From Mesostigma viride (taxonomy: Eukaryota > Streptophyta > Mesostigmatophyceae > Mesostigmatales > Mesostigmataceae): a DNA stretch of 44,539 nt. The stretch lies in contig RPFO01001775.1 in NCBI GenBank assembly GCA_009746045.1, positions 50,001 through 94,539 on the forward strand, written 5' to 3'. How positions within the stretch are numbered: the stretch's first letter is position 1; the number at the start of each line of letters is the position of its first letter. Positions 32,222 to 43,300 of the stretch are shown in pieces. The notes beneath the pieces are model-generated. The model searched no databases and was not told the DNA's origin. It was given only the letters and a program-made list of their open reading frames with translations. The translations under genes and the position numbers were made by a program.

Positions 32222-34419
32222 CCACCCTCCCCCTCCCCGGCCCCCCCCCCCCCCACCTCCAGCACTACCCTTCTCCACCCCCACCCCCACCCCCACCCCC
32301 ACCCCCCCGCTAATAGGGCAACGGCCCATTCTTGGTATTGCAAGCTTTAACGTGCGCACCCTCCCTGCAGATCCTTCTACGCTCGAGCGGCGGCACCCCA
32401 GCACGCCAACGCGTCGACGAGCTGATCGCCCTGTGCGCCGACAACAAGATCGCTGTCCTTGGGGTCCAGGAGCACCGACGCACCGTTGACCCTCAGCACG
32501 GGGTCAACGGTCTGCTGGTCGACGACCTGCGTGCGGGCTGGCGGTTCCACTATGGTGGCGGCGACGCGCCGGGCCAAGGAGGTGTGGGCCTCTTGTGCTC
32601 GCCGGCAGCATCAGAGCAGCTCCAGTCCATCGTGCTGCGGTCCCCGCGTGTGCTAGTAGTGGCCACTTTTTCGGCCACTGAGGGCCATTCACACCACACG
32701 CTAACCGTTATCGTGGGATATGCACCACATGCGGGTCGAGCTCAGGCGGAACGTCAGGCCTTCTTCGACGCCCTCAAGGAGGAGGAGGCCAACATCCCAG
32801 CTCGGCACTTCCTGGTTATGCTGCTCGACGCCAACGCCACGCTGCCAGTTGGCACTGGGGGCGCTCAGTATTCCCCAACCAACACGACAGCCAACGGTAA
32901 CACGCCTTTATTTGCGAATCTGCTGGCAGAATCTGCGCTGGTTGCATGCAATGCTTCTTTCGCACGCCCCGCTGAGCAGCTGGCCACCTTTTTTGAGCCG
33001 TCGGATCGGGTGGTGTGCCTTGATTATGTCTGCGTACGTCGGGCTCAGCTCCCCTCAGTTGTCGATGCTCGCGTCCTGCAAGATTCTGTCAGCACGGTGG
33101 AATCTGATCATCGTCTCGTGCTCGCTCGCATCAGATTGCGGTTTCCTGGGGTGAAACCGTCGCGACAGCTGGCACCTCAGCCAGATCTGAAGGTGCTCCG
33201 GATTGTGCTGAAGGATGCCGACAAGATGTCAGCAGCAGAGCAGGCCGCTATGTCGCACAGGGATGATTTCCTGGCCGTATTCGACGCCCGGGGCAGCCGA
33301 CAGCAGTTACACGCCATTCCGCCGCCGGGGGATATTTCAGTGATCCTCCGTGGTGTCGCCGCCAAGTATCGCCTGGCTGCCCGCACCCTCCCCACCTTGC
33401 CTCCGCGCCGGCAGCTTGCTGTCCACCGTCACGCACCGACAGTGGTCGCCGCCAGGCAGATGCTCCGCCGCAACAGAGATCCGATCGCCAAACCTGGGCT
33501 GCAAGCAGCTCTGAGGGCCGCCTACGAGCAGGCTGAGAAGGCAGATGCTCAGCAGATGGTCAAGGACCTGCGCAGCTGCCAGCAGAAGCACGACGGCAAG
33601 GGGGCCTGGTTCTGGTACAAGCGCCTCGGGCACCCGGACGGCCTCGGCCGGCCCCACCGCCAGGACGTCCCCGGCGCCCCAGCCAAGCGGCTTCGTACCT
33701 GGGCCACGGCCACGGCCGAGGTCGTGGGGACAGCTGCGCCGCCCCCACCCCTGCTCCCAGCCGCCGCCGCCCGCCCGGCCGCCCTGGCCGGCCCCGCTGG
33801 GCCCCCGGCCCCGCCCAGGTCAGCGGCGGACTACCTAGTCCCCCCGCTGGTCGGCCCACTTGGTGACCCGTCTGACATGCCTCCTTTCACCTCTCGCGAG
33901 GTCACGGAGGCGGTCCAGCGCCTGCGATATGACGCAGCCACCGGCTCTGACGAGATTCCGGCCGCAGTTGTAAAACTTGCATGCAGCCGAATTCGAGGAC
34001 ACTGGTGTTATGCTGCTCTTCCGGGACATCTGCAACCGCCTTCTGCTGTCGTCGCAACCACCTCCAGCGGCCTGGCAACACAGTTTTCGCACGATGCTGT
34101 ACAAGAACAAGGGGTCGCCTGCCGACCCCGGCAACTACAGAGGGGTGTGCATTCAAAGTGCCCCCCTCAAGCTTCTTATGCGGCTCATCCTGAACCGCCT
34201 GCGCACGGCCCTGGACGGTCACCTCAGCGAGACTCAGCACGGCTTCCGTTCAGGTCGCAACACAGTACAGGCGCTCTTCGCTACTCGCCGACTGGTGGAG
34301 GAACTGCAACGCCTTCAGCCTGGTGAGTCCCCTTTGCACCTTGTGCTGGTGGACTTCATCAAAGCCTTCGATTCGGTGTTCTGGCCTGCGCTTTAGGACA
34401 TCCTCGAGTTGTTCCGGAT
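32222..34419 (+). mobile_element. LINE ORF2 5' part: APE-type endonuclease and start of RT, 3' cut
   Basis: The frame 32320-32385 gives RPILGIASFNVRTL (endonuclease Asn motif). A one-base shift near 32385 leads into a long frame open to 34326 with VLGVQEHRR (Glu), VGYAPH (Tyr), LLDANAT (Asp/Asn), VCLDYVCVRR and ESDHRLVL (Ser-Asp-His), the full APE-like catalytic set. Next come AATGSDEIPAAVVKLAC (RT motif 0) and, after a second frameshift near 33985, LYKNKGSPADPGNYRGVCI, QHGFRSGRNTVQAL and motif A DFIKAFDSVFWPAL. A TAG at 34394 replaces the Trp codon present in the other copy. The sequence stops six codons later at (TTAA)n. An endonuclease of this type nicks the target DNA for retrotransposition. 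Three lesions make this copy dead. Confidence 0.88.
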
Positions 34420-34965
34420 TAATTAATTAATTAAAATCATAGCTCCGTTGGGAGCATATGTAACACATAGCCCTGAGAAAGGGGCATCTATGGGTTTGTA
34501 ATACAATCAGGGCTACAACCTGCAGGTGGAGGATGTACAACTGTCACCTGCTCTGGGTGCACAAGGTGCACCTGCACCGCCATGATGGTTCATGCCTCCT
34601 TAACAAGCACAGGCACCCAGGGGGGGCTTGAGGAGAGGGCCTAGAAGGCCTGCATGACATATGGGGTGGAGGGTATGTGGCTAGGCTATAGCTGGTGTAC
34701 ACATGGCATCTCAGCAGAGAGTAACTCCCTGCATAGGCATCGCATGGCTAAATTCTTAATGCATCATCCATGGGAGGTCCCATTGTAGGCTGGGCGCGGC
34801 TAGATACTGAAAGCATCATCCATGGGGGCCATTATGGGCGCACATGCGCGTGGGCCACTTGCAAGGCTAAGCCTATCTAATCTACACTACTGGTATATTC
34901 CCTAGCCTGGAGTGGCAGGAGGGGCCTGCCAGGGCTTGTGGGCGTCCCCAACATCTACTGCTCCA
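34419..34965 (-). mobile_element. ORF1-only family element (copy 4)
   Basis: Tail (TTAA)n 34419-34434, stem-loop 34438-34460 (upper stem GCTCC/GGAGC), a ~450-bp UTR matching the other copies, then the last ~20 codons of ORF1 (HKPWQAPPATPG then stop) at 34965-34905 on the minus strand. It lies directly against the broken LINE ORF2. Confidence 0.72.
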
Positions 34966-35497
34966 ACCTAGGGCCATTGCTGGTACTTTTGACGTCATGA
35001 AAGCAGCGTTTTGGACTAGTGGAATATGATTTTACAGCATAAAAAGTCCATTTTATCATGAATGAACATGGCCAACAACCCCAAGTGCCCCTAAATTTCT
35101 CAATATTTGTAGAGAAATGCTACTTCTCATAATTAAAACCTGCACAAATGCACAATTTGGGGCATGCATGTGAAAGTTTGAAGTACAAATTCACAATGAG
35201 GTTTTACATTTTTCAATTATTAATGGTATCTCATTCTTCAATCAATCAATTTGCAATCGTCCAAACAATTTATTCATTTCATACATGTCCGAATATGTTG
35301 AAAGAACACATGCAAGTGCTCAATCAGCGTGGACCCCCTTGGACGCGCCCCACCATATATACATTGGACACGTCACCCCAACTACTAAACTGCCCAAAGT
35401 CACGGTAACTGATCCAACTACTATGTACATCTGCATTTCTCCACGTTGCGGTGGGCAATTACGTGCAAAACGCGATTTCGTGCAAAGTCCTCGCCCA
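34966..35497. other. Intergenic, no gene recognised
   Basis: AT-rich spacer between the retroelement cluster and the minus-strand gene. No motif-bearing open frame. It would contain the 3' UTR and polyadenylation site of the gene ending at 35498. Confidence 0.5.
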
Positions 35498-36192
35498 TCA
35501 TCGCTTGCCAGGTCGATATGAAGGAATGTTGTCCCAGCTGGCGCCTTCCTTCAGGAGAGTAACATGTTCTCTAGCGAACTTCAGAGGGAAACGAAACTTT
35601 TGCTCGCACTCATTACTCCAACCGAGGTCGTGCCCTTCATCAAACCATCTGAACACCACCTTCTCCCTCTCTTTGCCCAGGAGGGTGCCAAAGAGCGGAA
35701 AATCTTCCTTCTTGGGGTACTTGTGCTCCCAGTTTATGCACACCTCGTCTACCCATTTCGAACTCCAACCTCCGCGACTCAGTTTCGCGCCATCCATAAA
35801 GCGCATCCGGACGTCCGGCCGAACGTCCCTGATTCGGTTTTCGGCCGTCGCATCTCTGCCCTGACCACCACCCTTCTGCGGCTGTGCAGGTTCGTCGGCA
35901 CCCTCCGTCTCCTGCCCCGCCCCTCGCCTGCCCCCTCCCCGACGTTTTGCCTTCTGCCCCTGCGCAGCCGCCGCCTCTGCCATCAACTCTTCGTACGTTT
36001 TTTCTGGCTGACCGCACGGTAAGGCTGGTGCGTGAGTTGGTGCGTTGGGTGGGAGCTCGTCCCCTCCCGCCCCCGGTTGTGCAACTGGTTCGCCGACCGC
36101 GGCCTGGCCAACAACACGGCCGGCCTCTCTGGACACAGTCCCAGACGCGGATCCACGGGGAAACCGAACTGGAGTTTCTTCTTCGCCTTTCC
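35498..36192 (-). CDS. Last exon with stop
   Basis: Acceptor CGTGCAG; its first two bases complete a Gly codon. It encodes KGEEETPVRFPRGSASG, an Arg/Gly/Gln-rich middle (GQKAKRRGGGRRGAGQ), and a C-terminal part including EREKVVFRWFDEGHDLGW and SNECEQKFRFPLKFAREHV. It ends YRPGKR, then TGA. Confidence 0.68.
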
Positions 36193-37346
36193 CTGCACGT
36201 AAGCACATGCCAATTAACATGAATACGGAAGGGTCGTGTGAGAAATCAATGAAGCCATGGACTGATGCAAAAAAACTTATGTAGAAATATATATTAAGGT
36301 ACTTATTAAACTCGTTTATTGAAAATGAAATTTACCGGCCGAATGTACCGTTGGAGCGTGGAAGGGCATCCTTGGTCGATCGAAGGGCCCAAATGTTAGG
36401 TGCGGCCGATGTCCCTGGCGGCGCCTCAACATCGACCACCTCAGTCGGGCGCATCAATCCGGCAAACGCCGGCCCTCCACCTGAGACTTTCGGCGGACCC
36501 TCCACGTTACGAGCCTCCAATACCCTCTTCTGCAGTGGGGTGCTCGCAACAAAATCCGTGTCAGCCGACGGCTCCGGATCGTCATCCTCATTCAGCAGTA
36601 TCGTGTTCGGGCATTGCTCCATCCCCGTCGAGCGGGGGGGCAAAGTCATCACAACCGTCCTTCCTGACGACGGTACGGGATCGTCACCCAGACCCAAAGA
36701 AACCGAGGCGAGGGCGGGGGTCCCCTCAACCGGGGGTCCCCATGAATCCTGACGAGGCCTCATTCCCATCTGTCGGACACGACCGCCTCCCGTAAATCGG
36801 GAACGCCCGCCGGCGCTACCAGTAACAGGCCGCGAGCCTGCTTCCTGCTGGCGATCCCCATCCTCATCACAGATACGCCCGCCGGCGTTTCCAGTAACAG
36901 GCCGCGAGCCTCCTTCCTGCTGGCGATCCCCCTCCTCATCACAGATACGCCCGCCGGCGTTTCCAGTAACAGGCCGCGAGCCTCCCTCCCGCTGGCGATC
37001 CCCCTCCTCATCACAGATACGCCCGCCGGCGTTTCCAACGACAGGCCTCGAGTCTCCTTCACCAGCACGCTGGCGCTTACCTCCCCCCTTTTGTCTTCAT
37101 CCCCCCCATTGTCTCCTCCCGCGAGCCTCCATCATCCCGACTGCGCTTTTTCCCTCCCCTTCCATCTCCTCCCCCGTCCCTCTCCCCCTCCCCCCTCCTC
37201 CCTCCTCCCCATCCCCATCCCCTTTCTCCCCCTCCGCCTGCCCCCCACCCACCCCGGGCGGGTGCCCCTCAGCAATATCCTCCTCCCCCTCTTCCTCCTC
37301 CCCTCTTCCTCCTCCCTCTTCCTCCTCCCCTCTTCCTTCTCCGAGC

Positions 37347-37387
<41 letters not shown>

Positions 37388-40300
37388 GAATGATGATCCC
37401 CGTCGTCTTCGTCGTCCACGACCACGGCAAAGTCCATGTCGACGTCTTGCCACCCATCTTCAAGAAGCCGATATTTGATAAGTCGGACCAGGCGCTTCCA
37501 CCGGCGGATATGGGCGGGTAACCCGAACACCAGCAGAACTCTGGAGGGTCCCTTCAACAGGGCCTTGGTGATCTGGTCAACCACATCCCACGCGGCATAC
37601 CTCAAACGGGAGGAGGGTAAGGGTATCTGGCTGTCGACCGGAATACAGTCTTGATCCCACTCGCGCAGGTTCCTCCACTTCTCGTTGCTGTCAGCTGTCA
37701 GGTCCAGCACAGCAAACGCCTGGTCCTTCAGCTTCCCAGGAAGGTCTTCAGACCCCGTGTACAACTCGTCCACCACCTTCGTCACCACCAGATCCTTTCT
37801 TTTTTCGTTTTCCTTCCATGTCATTGTCCTGTATGCGATCCAGTCGGGTCCCATCTTCACCCCGTCCCAATAGGTGAAGGCTTCCAGCCTGTCCCACCAC
37901 CCCCTCTTGGCCTTGGCAGTCCCCTCCTCCTTAGCCGCCGCCTGCACCTCCTCCTCCGCCGCCGCCTCCTGCTGTGGCACACCCAGCAGATGTTTGGTCT
38001 TCACCCCCAAATCGTCATACAAATGACGGGGGTGGGAAGCGAGCAGCCCTCTCGGGAACTTCCAGTCCTTCTGGTCGACCACTTTCCTTTTAGCCGGCGG
38101 AAGGTCCCTCAGCGTGAGAATGATCGCCCTCGTGGCCGTGACGATCACCCGCCAAAAGTCTCTGGTCAGGCGGCAGTCGGCGATGAACTTGTCGAGGTCC
38201 GTGGCGACGGTGCCCTTCAGCTTCACGCCAAACACGTGCTCCCTCACCAATACGGGGTCGAAAGTCCCGTTTAGTTGTTTGCAAGCGGCCATCAGCTCGG
38301 GGTTCTCCAGGAACTTGATGTGGGCGAATTGCTTTGCCGCCTCTATCAAATTCTTGGCGACTTCCATTATTTTTATCAGGTTGCTGGGAGGGGCCTCACA
38401 GGACATGATCGGCGCTTGGATCAGGCTGTCGAAGTACTGGAAACTCGCAAGTTCCCGATGCGCGGTGAAAATGGACAGTTCGTGCGCCTTGTCTTTAGGG
38501 CGCGTGTCAAGGAAGTCTTGCCGAGCCGCGATATCCTGTGCGATCGCCGGCTTGCCGTCGACAGCGGGCTTCAAAGGGTCCTCACACCAGAACAGCCAGC
38601 GCTGCATGAAGTTCTTCTGGTCCGGCCCCCACTTGTCCGTCTCTTCAGCCCCTCCTGCCTTGTCGCCTGCGCCGTCCCCTTCGGCCTTGGCTTGCTCTCC
38701 TTTCTGCCAAAAGGGCTTCACAATCGCCCAGATCTTGCCGTACAGAGGAGTTGGGAGAGACACGCCCTTCCCTCTCTTGACGGGTCCATATGCCTGGTAG
38801 GCCCGGTGCACATCCCCCAGCGCTGAGCCCCACGTTGCCTTGGCTTGGGCTGTGTCCTCGGCGTTCATGGCGTTCCCGAGCTGCCTGACAACTTCGATCA
38901 TCTTGCCGACTTGTTCGGTAACCTGCATCCCCGTAGGGCAACAACGCGCAGAGACACATCGACAGTCCTCCCAAATAAGCACAACTCAACTGAGAACAAG
39001 AATACGACTGACAGAAACGCCGGCGGTCGCATCTTGACCAAAATATGGCATGCTAAGGTGGAACATGAAAACCCCTTATAGAAACGCCGGCGGTCGCATC
39101 TTGACCGAACTAATGGCATACTGAAATTAACACAAGAAAACCACTTATAGAAACGCCGGCGGTCGCAACCTGGCTTACCTTCTGTTCACGGATCTGCCAC
39201 CAGGTCGGCAGGATGGTCTCACCCTTGAGCATCTGCACGTCCACCCCCCCGAAATTCGTCCAATCAGTTGCCCACTCCTCCAGCTTCGCCGCGGCCACGG
39301 TCTTCGTGACCTCCTGCTCCTTCCCTCCCCGCGCAACGACCCTGAGCTTTTCCGCCTTCATGAAACCATTCAGCATTGCCTGGTACCACACAGATCTTTG
39401 GTCCACCGTCATATTGTCGGTGACCAGTTCGAATTTCACCGATTTGATGAGTGTGGTAAAGTGGTTCCCGTCCAGCACGAGAAAGCCGCAAATGGCTGGC
39501 GGCAACGGTGTCTTCTTCTCGAGTGGAGCCATCTCCCAGGCGGACTTGCACAAACTGTCCAAAAGCGCGGCCTTTCTCACGTCCACGGGCTTAAGTGAGT
39601 CCAGAATATCGGCCGGTCCTGTCAGAACCGCGGTGGAAGCAGCTTCGGCCATTCCCTTGGCCGAGCTCGTTCGCAGGTAGATATCAATCTCTTTGTCAGT
39701 CATTGCGCGAGCGTAGCCAGCCTTCATTGTCCGTGCCCCCCCATCTCCCCGAAGAGTTGCGCGAGCTGACGCTGGGTGCCTTCCTTTTTCATCCAGTCAT
39801 GAAAACTGTTGGGGCACCGGTCAGCCAAAAACTGGAACGAGTACCGCCACACAGGAATCACCAGCTTGTCGTGGCCGTAGTCGGACTCCGAGTTTGCAAA
39901 AATGGTGGCGTTCTGCTCGGCTCTAGACAGATGCAAGTCTCGTGCGAGGAGCTTCTGAGGCCCCACGAACAGGTTCCTTGTCCACACCCGATTTCGATGC
40001 ACCAAGGCTTTGGACATCTCATCGAGGTCCCGAGGCTGAACGGCAAGCTGCTTCCGCAACCGTTTGCCCTTCGCGATCTCATCGTTCACATCCAGGATGT
40101 CATCATCATCCTGCGACACCGGGGACTTCTCCCATTTCTCAAGCAGAGACACGGGAGCATCCGCAACCTCCACCTCCTTTCCTTTCCCCTTTCCCTTCAG
40201 CGCCTTCCCCTTGTAGGTCGCAAGTGCTTCGGAGAGTCCCTTCTGGTGTTCGTCGACGGCAGCAGTCCACGTACTATCTATTTTCATGTTCTCGCGGCGC

Positions 40301-43300
40301 GCGTGCTGGTCGAGGCTGATTGAGTACAGGATGGCCGCGTGGGTCGCCCTCTCGGCCTGCACGTACTGCGTTGATGCGAAAAAATCAGGAAAGCATAACC
40401 AAAAGGAATAAAGTAAATGCCGATTGAGAAACGCCGGCCGTCGCAACCTACATGAAACCTGAACCTCAACATCAAAGCCCCCCTCACGACAGAGGTATAC
40501 TTACCTCGTTCCCCTTAACAATGATATGAAAAAATCAGGAAAGCATAACCGAAAGGAATAAAGTAAATGTCACACTTGAGAAACGCCGGCCGTCGCAACC
40601 TAGATGAAACCTAAACCTCAAGATCAGAGCCCCCCTCACAACAGAGGTACACTTGGCTCATTTCCCTCAACGATGCGAAATCAGGAAAGGAAGTAAGTGT
40701 TAGTCAAAAGGAAGTAAGTGTCACACTTGAGAAACGCCGGCCGTCGCAACCTACATGAAACCTGGACCTCAAGAACAAAGCCCCCCTCACAACAGAGGTA
40801 GACTTACCTCATTCCCCTCAACCGCTGCTGCTTCAGCCGCTTTCTTCGACCCCTTCGCGATCTTCGGAGACTTGTCCCGGCGGGCATCGTGTTCCTTCAA
40901 CATCTTGATCAGAGTCTTGGCGTCCGCCATCGTCACCGTCTTCAGTTTACACTTCCTCTCCTTCCCTTTGCCCTCGAACAGGTTCTCCTCCATCCACTTT
41001 ATCAAGGCCTTGGCGCTCGGGATCTCCTCAGGCTGTGTGGCGCCATCGGGCGCGCACGCATTCTTCACGATCAACTCAGCGACTTGATGGAGAGTCATCA
41101 TCTGGTTCCGTACCTCAGGTGGGGCTGTTTCCGTTCTCACCTCGGCCACAACCCACTTTGCCAACTTCTTCAGTTGATAAGCATCCGCTTGCTCCTTAAA
41201 GCGTGTCATTTTCGCAGTATCGCCGTCGCTTCCACCCGCGCCCTCTGACACAGGCTCACCGACAGCGATAGCCCCCTCTCCCTGGAGATTTGCCCCACCC
41301 TGACGACCGGCTTCCTGCAAGAACATTATCAACGGAAGATTTTTAATGTAAGAAAAGTGTAGAGAAACGCCGGCCGTCGTAACTCTGTCAATTGAGGACG
41401 AACCTAAACTTTCAATTTGTAAGTCAACGGTAACTTACCCTTCCCCCCTCTGCAGTGGAACCACCGTAAGATCCACTTCCCCTCCTGTCACCGCCCTCTT
41501 GCTGCTCGAACGGACTTCCCTGTAAAAATAGCAAACGCGATTGTCCATTCACAAGAAAAAAATTACTACAAAAATAAACAAGGATATACGCACGCAAACC
41601 TTTTCAATACAAGTAAACCGGAGAGGAATCTGACGCACTCATGTACCTGGGTGCTTCCCGCCATTGAGCGGGCTTCTCTTGCACCAACATCCTCTTGCCG
41701 GCCCTGCGAACATTTCAACGGAAAGTAAAAATCCGCTTAGTTGTCGGAAATGACATGTCTGGCGAATATTGCAAAAAAATGCGTATTGTATTTCACGACA
41801 TCAATTTAATGGGCGGAGACTTACGAAGATCGGCCCGCCACCTTCCAAATTGCCCAGCGTCATATCGAAAACATCGAGGACTTCCCCTCCATCGACCCCC
41901 TTCCCCCTTCCCCTCTGCCGCGGCGGGGGCATATCGCCCGTCGCGACCGGCTTGGAAGTCGCGGGGGGATCCCTTGCGGTTGAGGGCACTGCGGCCGACT
42001 CGTGCACACTCTCCCCCCTCTTTTGGGCTACTGCGGCAGGCGCGGCATGGGAGGGCGCGGCGGCTACTGTCTCTGGCGCATTCTGAGCCAACCGACGCAA
42101 CCTTAGCTCCTGCTGGAGCAGGGTTTCGAAACGAGGCATGAATGTGCGCTTGGAGGTATAAGGCACCTTGGCGACTTCAGGTTTGTCATTAAGGATGTCT
42201 TGGTACAGCGCGAATTGCTGTTCACGAGTGCCATTCGCGAGTCGCTCAAACCGCTCAATCTGAATCCGCTTAACCGGATCGTCCACCATCTCAAGACCAC
42301 CGTGGTACTCATCCTTCCCAGTGACCGCGGCAAAGCTGACACCAGATTCCACCATTGGGGGCGGCGTGCCCTCCCTTGCACGCTTGTGAGGAGGCTGTTG
42401 TGGGGAGGCGCCTTGGGCCTGAACTGGTTGCCCTTCTGACCCTTCCCCCCTAGGGGGAGAGTCGCCGACCACCTGCGATGTAGGGCCGCCCTTTTCCATC
42501 TGCAACACAAAACAAAAAAATTGGAAAAAACATACGAGTCAGCAGGAAGATGCGCCCCACGTCGCAACTCAATACAAAAAATGCATCATTATGTCAAGGT
42601 ACAAACAACGTTATAATTCAGAATGAACAGAGATTCATAACAAGAGAACGACGCACTAAAAGATGCGACCGCCGTCGCAACTTTCGTCAATTCACTCTCT
42701 ATACAAACAACTCTATGTCCCTCATAAAGAATCAATTGGCAAGGAAATGCAAAAAAATTCCGTTACCACCTCCGTCGACCCATAAGTGGTTCGCGAATGG
42801 GAAATCGCTGCTGATTTTCGGTCGAGCCCTTCACGGTATTTTCGAAATCTCGAGGCAAGGTTGCGCGGAAGAGGGCCCCCCTCAATCATGCGTGCGATCG
42901 GACTGGCCATGGAAACGGATACCTGGTTCCTGGACTGCCTTGCACGGTCAACCATCTTGAAACTTCCCCGGAGAAGGAAATCAGACGTCAGACGGTTGAA
43001 TATGCGAACGTCAAGATTTGACCAACCCATCATCCATTCCACCACCTTCTCCGCGGCATCATGGAAGACCTGCCTCTCATCCGCCACTCCTCGAGACCCA
43101 AACACACAATCGGCCGTGTTATCGTCGTGCCTCTTAAGGCGAATGTTCACGTCCTCTTTGTCATCATCCATTTCCGACAGCCGAATTACAGCCCTTTTGG
43201 CTCCGTCCACTCCATCCTCAAGAAGGACGTCCATCTGCGCCCCTCCCACACAATTGTTGTCAACGTATTGTTGCAAATGACGGGAAATCATGTCCTTTCC

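Noticed and set aside
35148-35408. Small + strand frames in the 35-kb spacer
   Set aside because: AT-rich, no motif, no supporting splice or start context.
39724-39745. Programmed ribosomal frameshift signal
   Set aside because: No slippery heptamer with downstream structure was evident, and the same G7 context in a second gene makes undercalling simpler.
39014-40750. CRISPR-like spaced motif array
   Set aside because: The 20-bp motif recurs with similar, not unique, spacing DNA and lies inside spliced introns.
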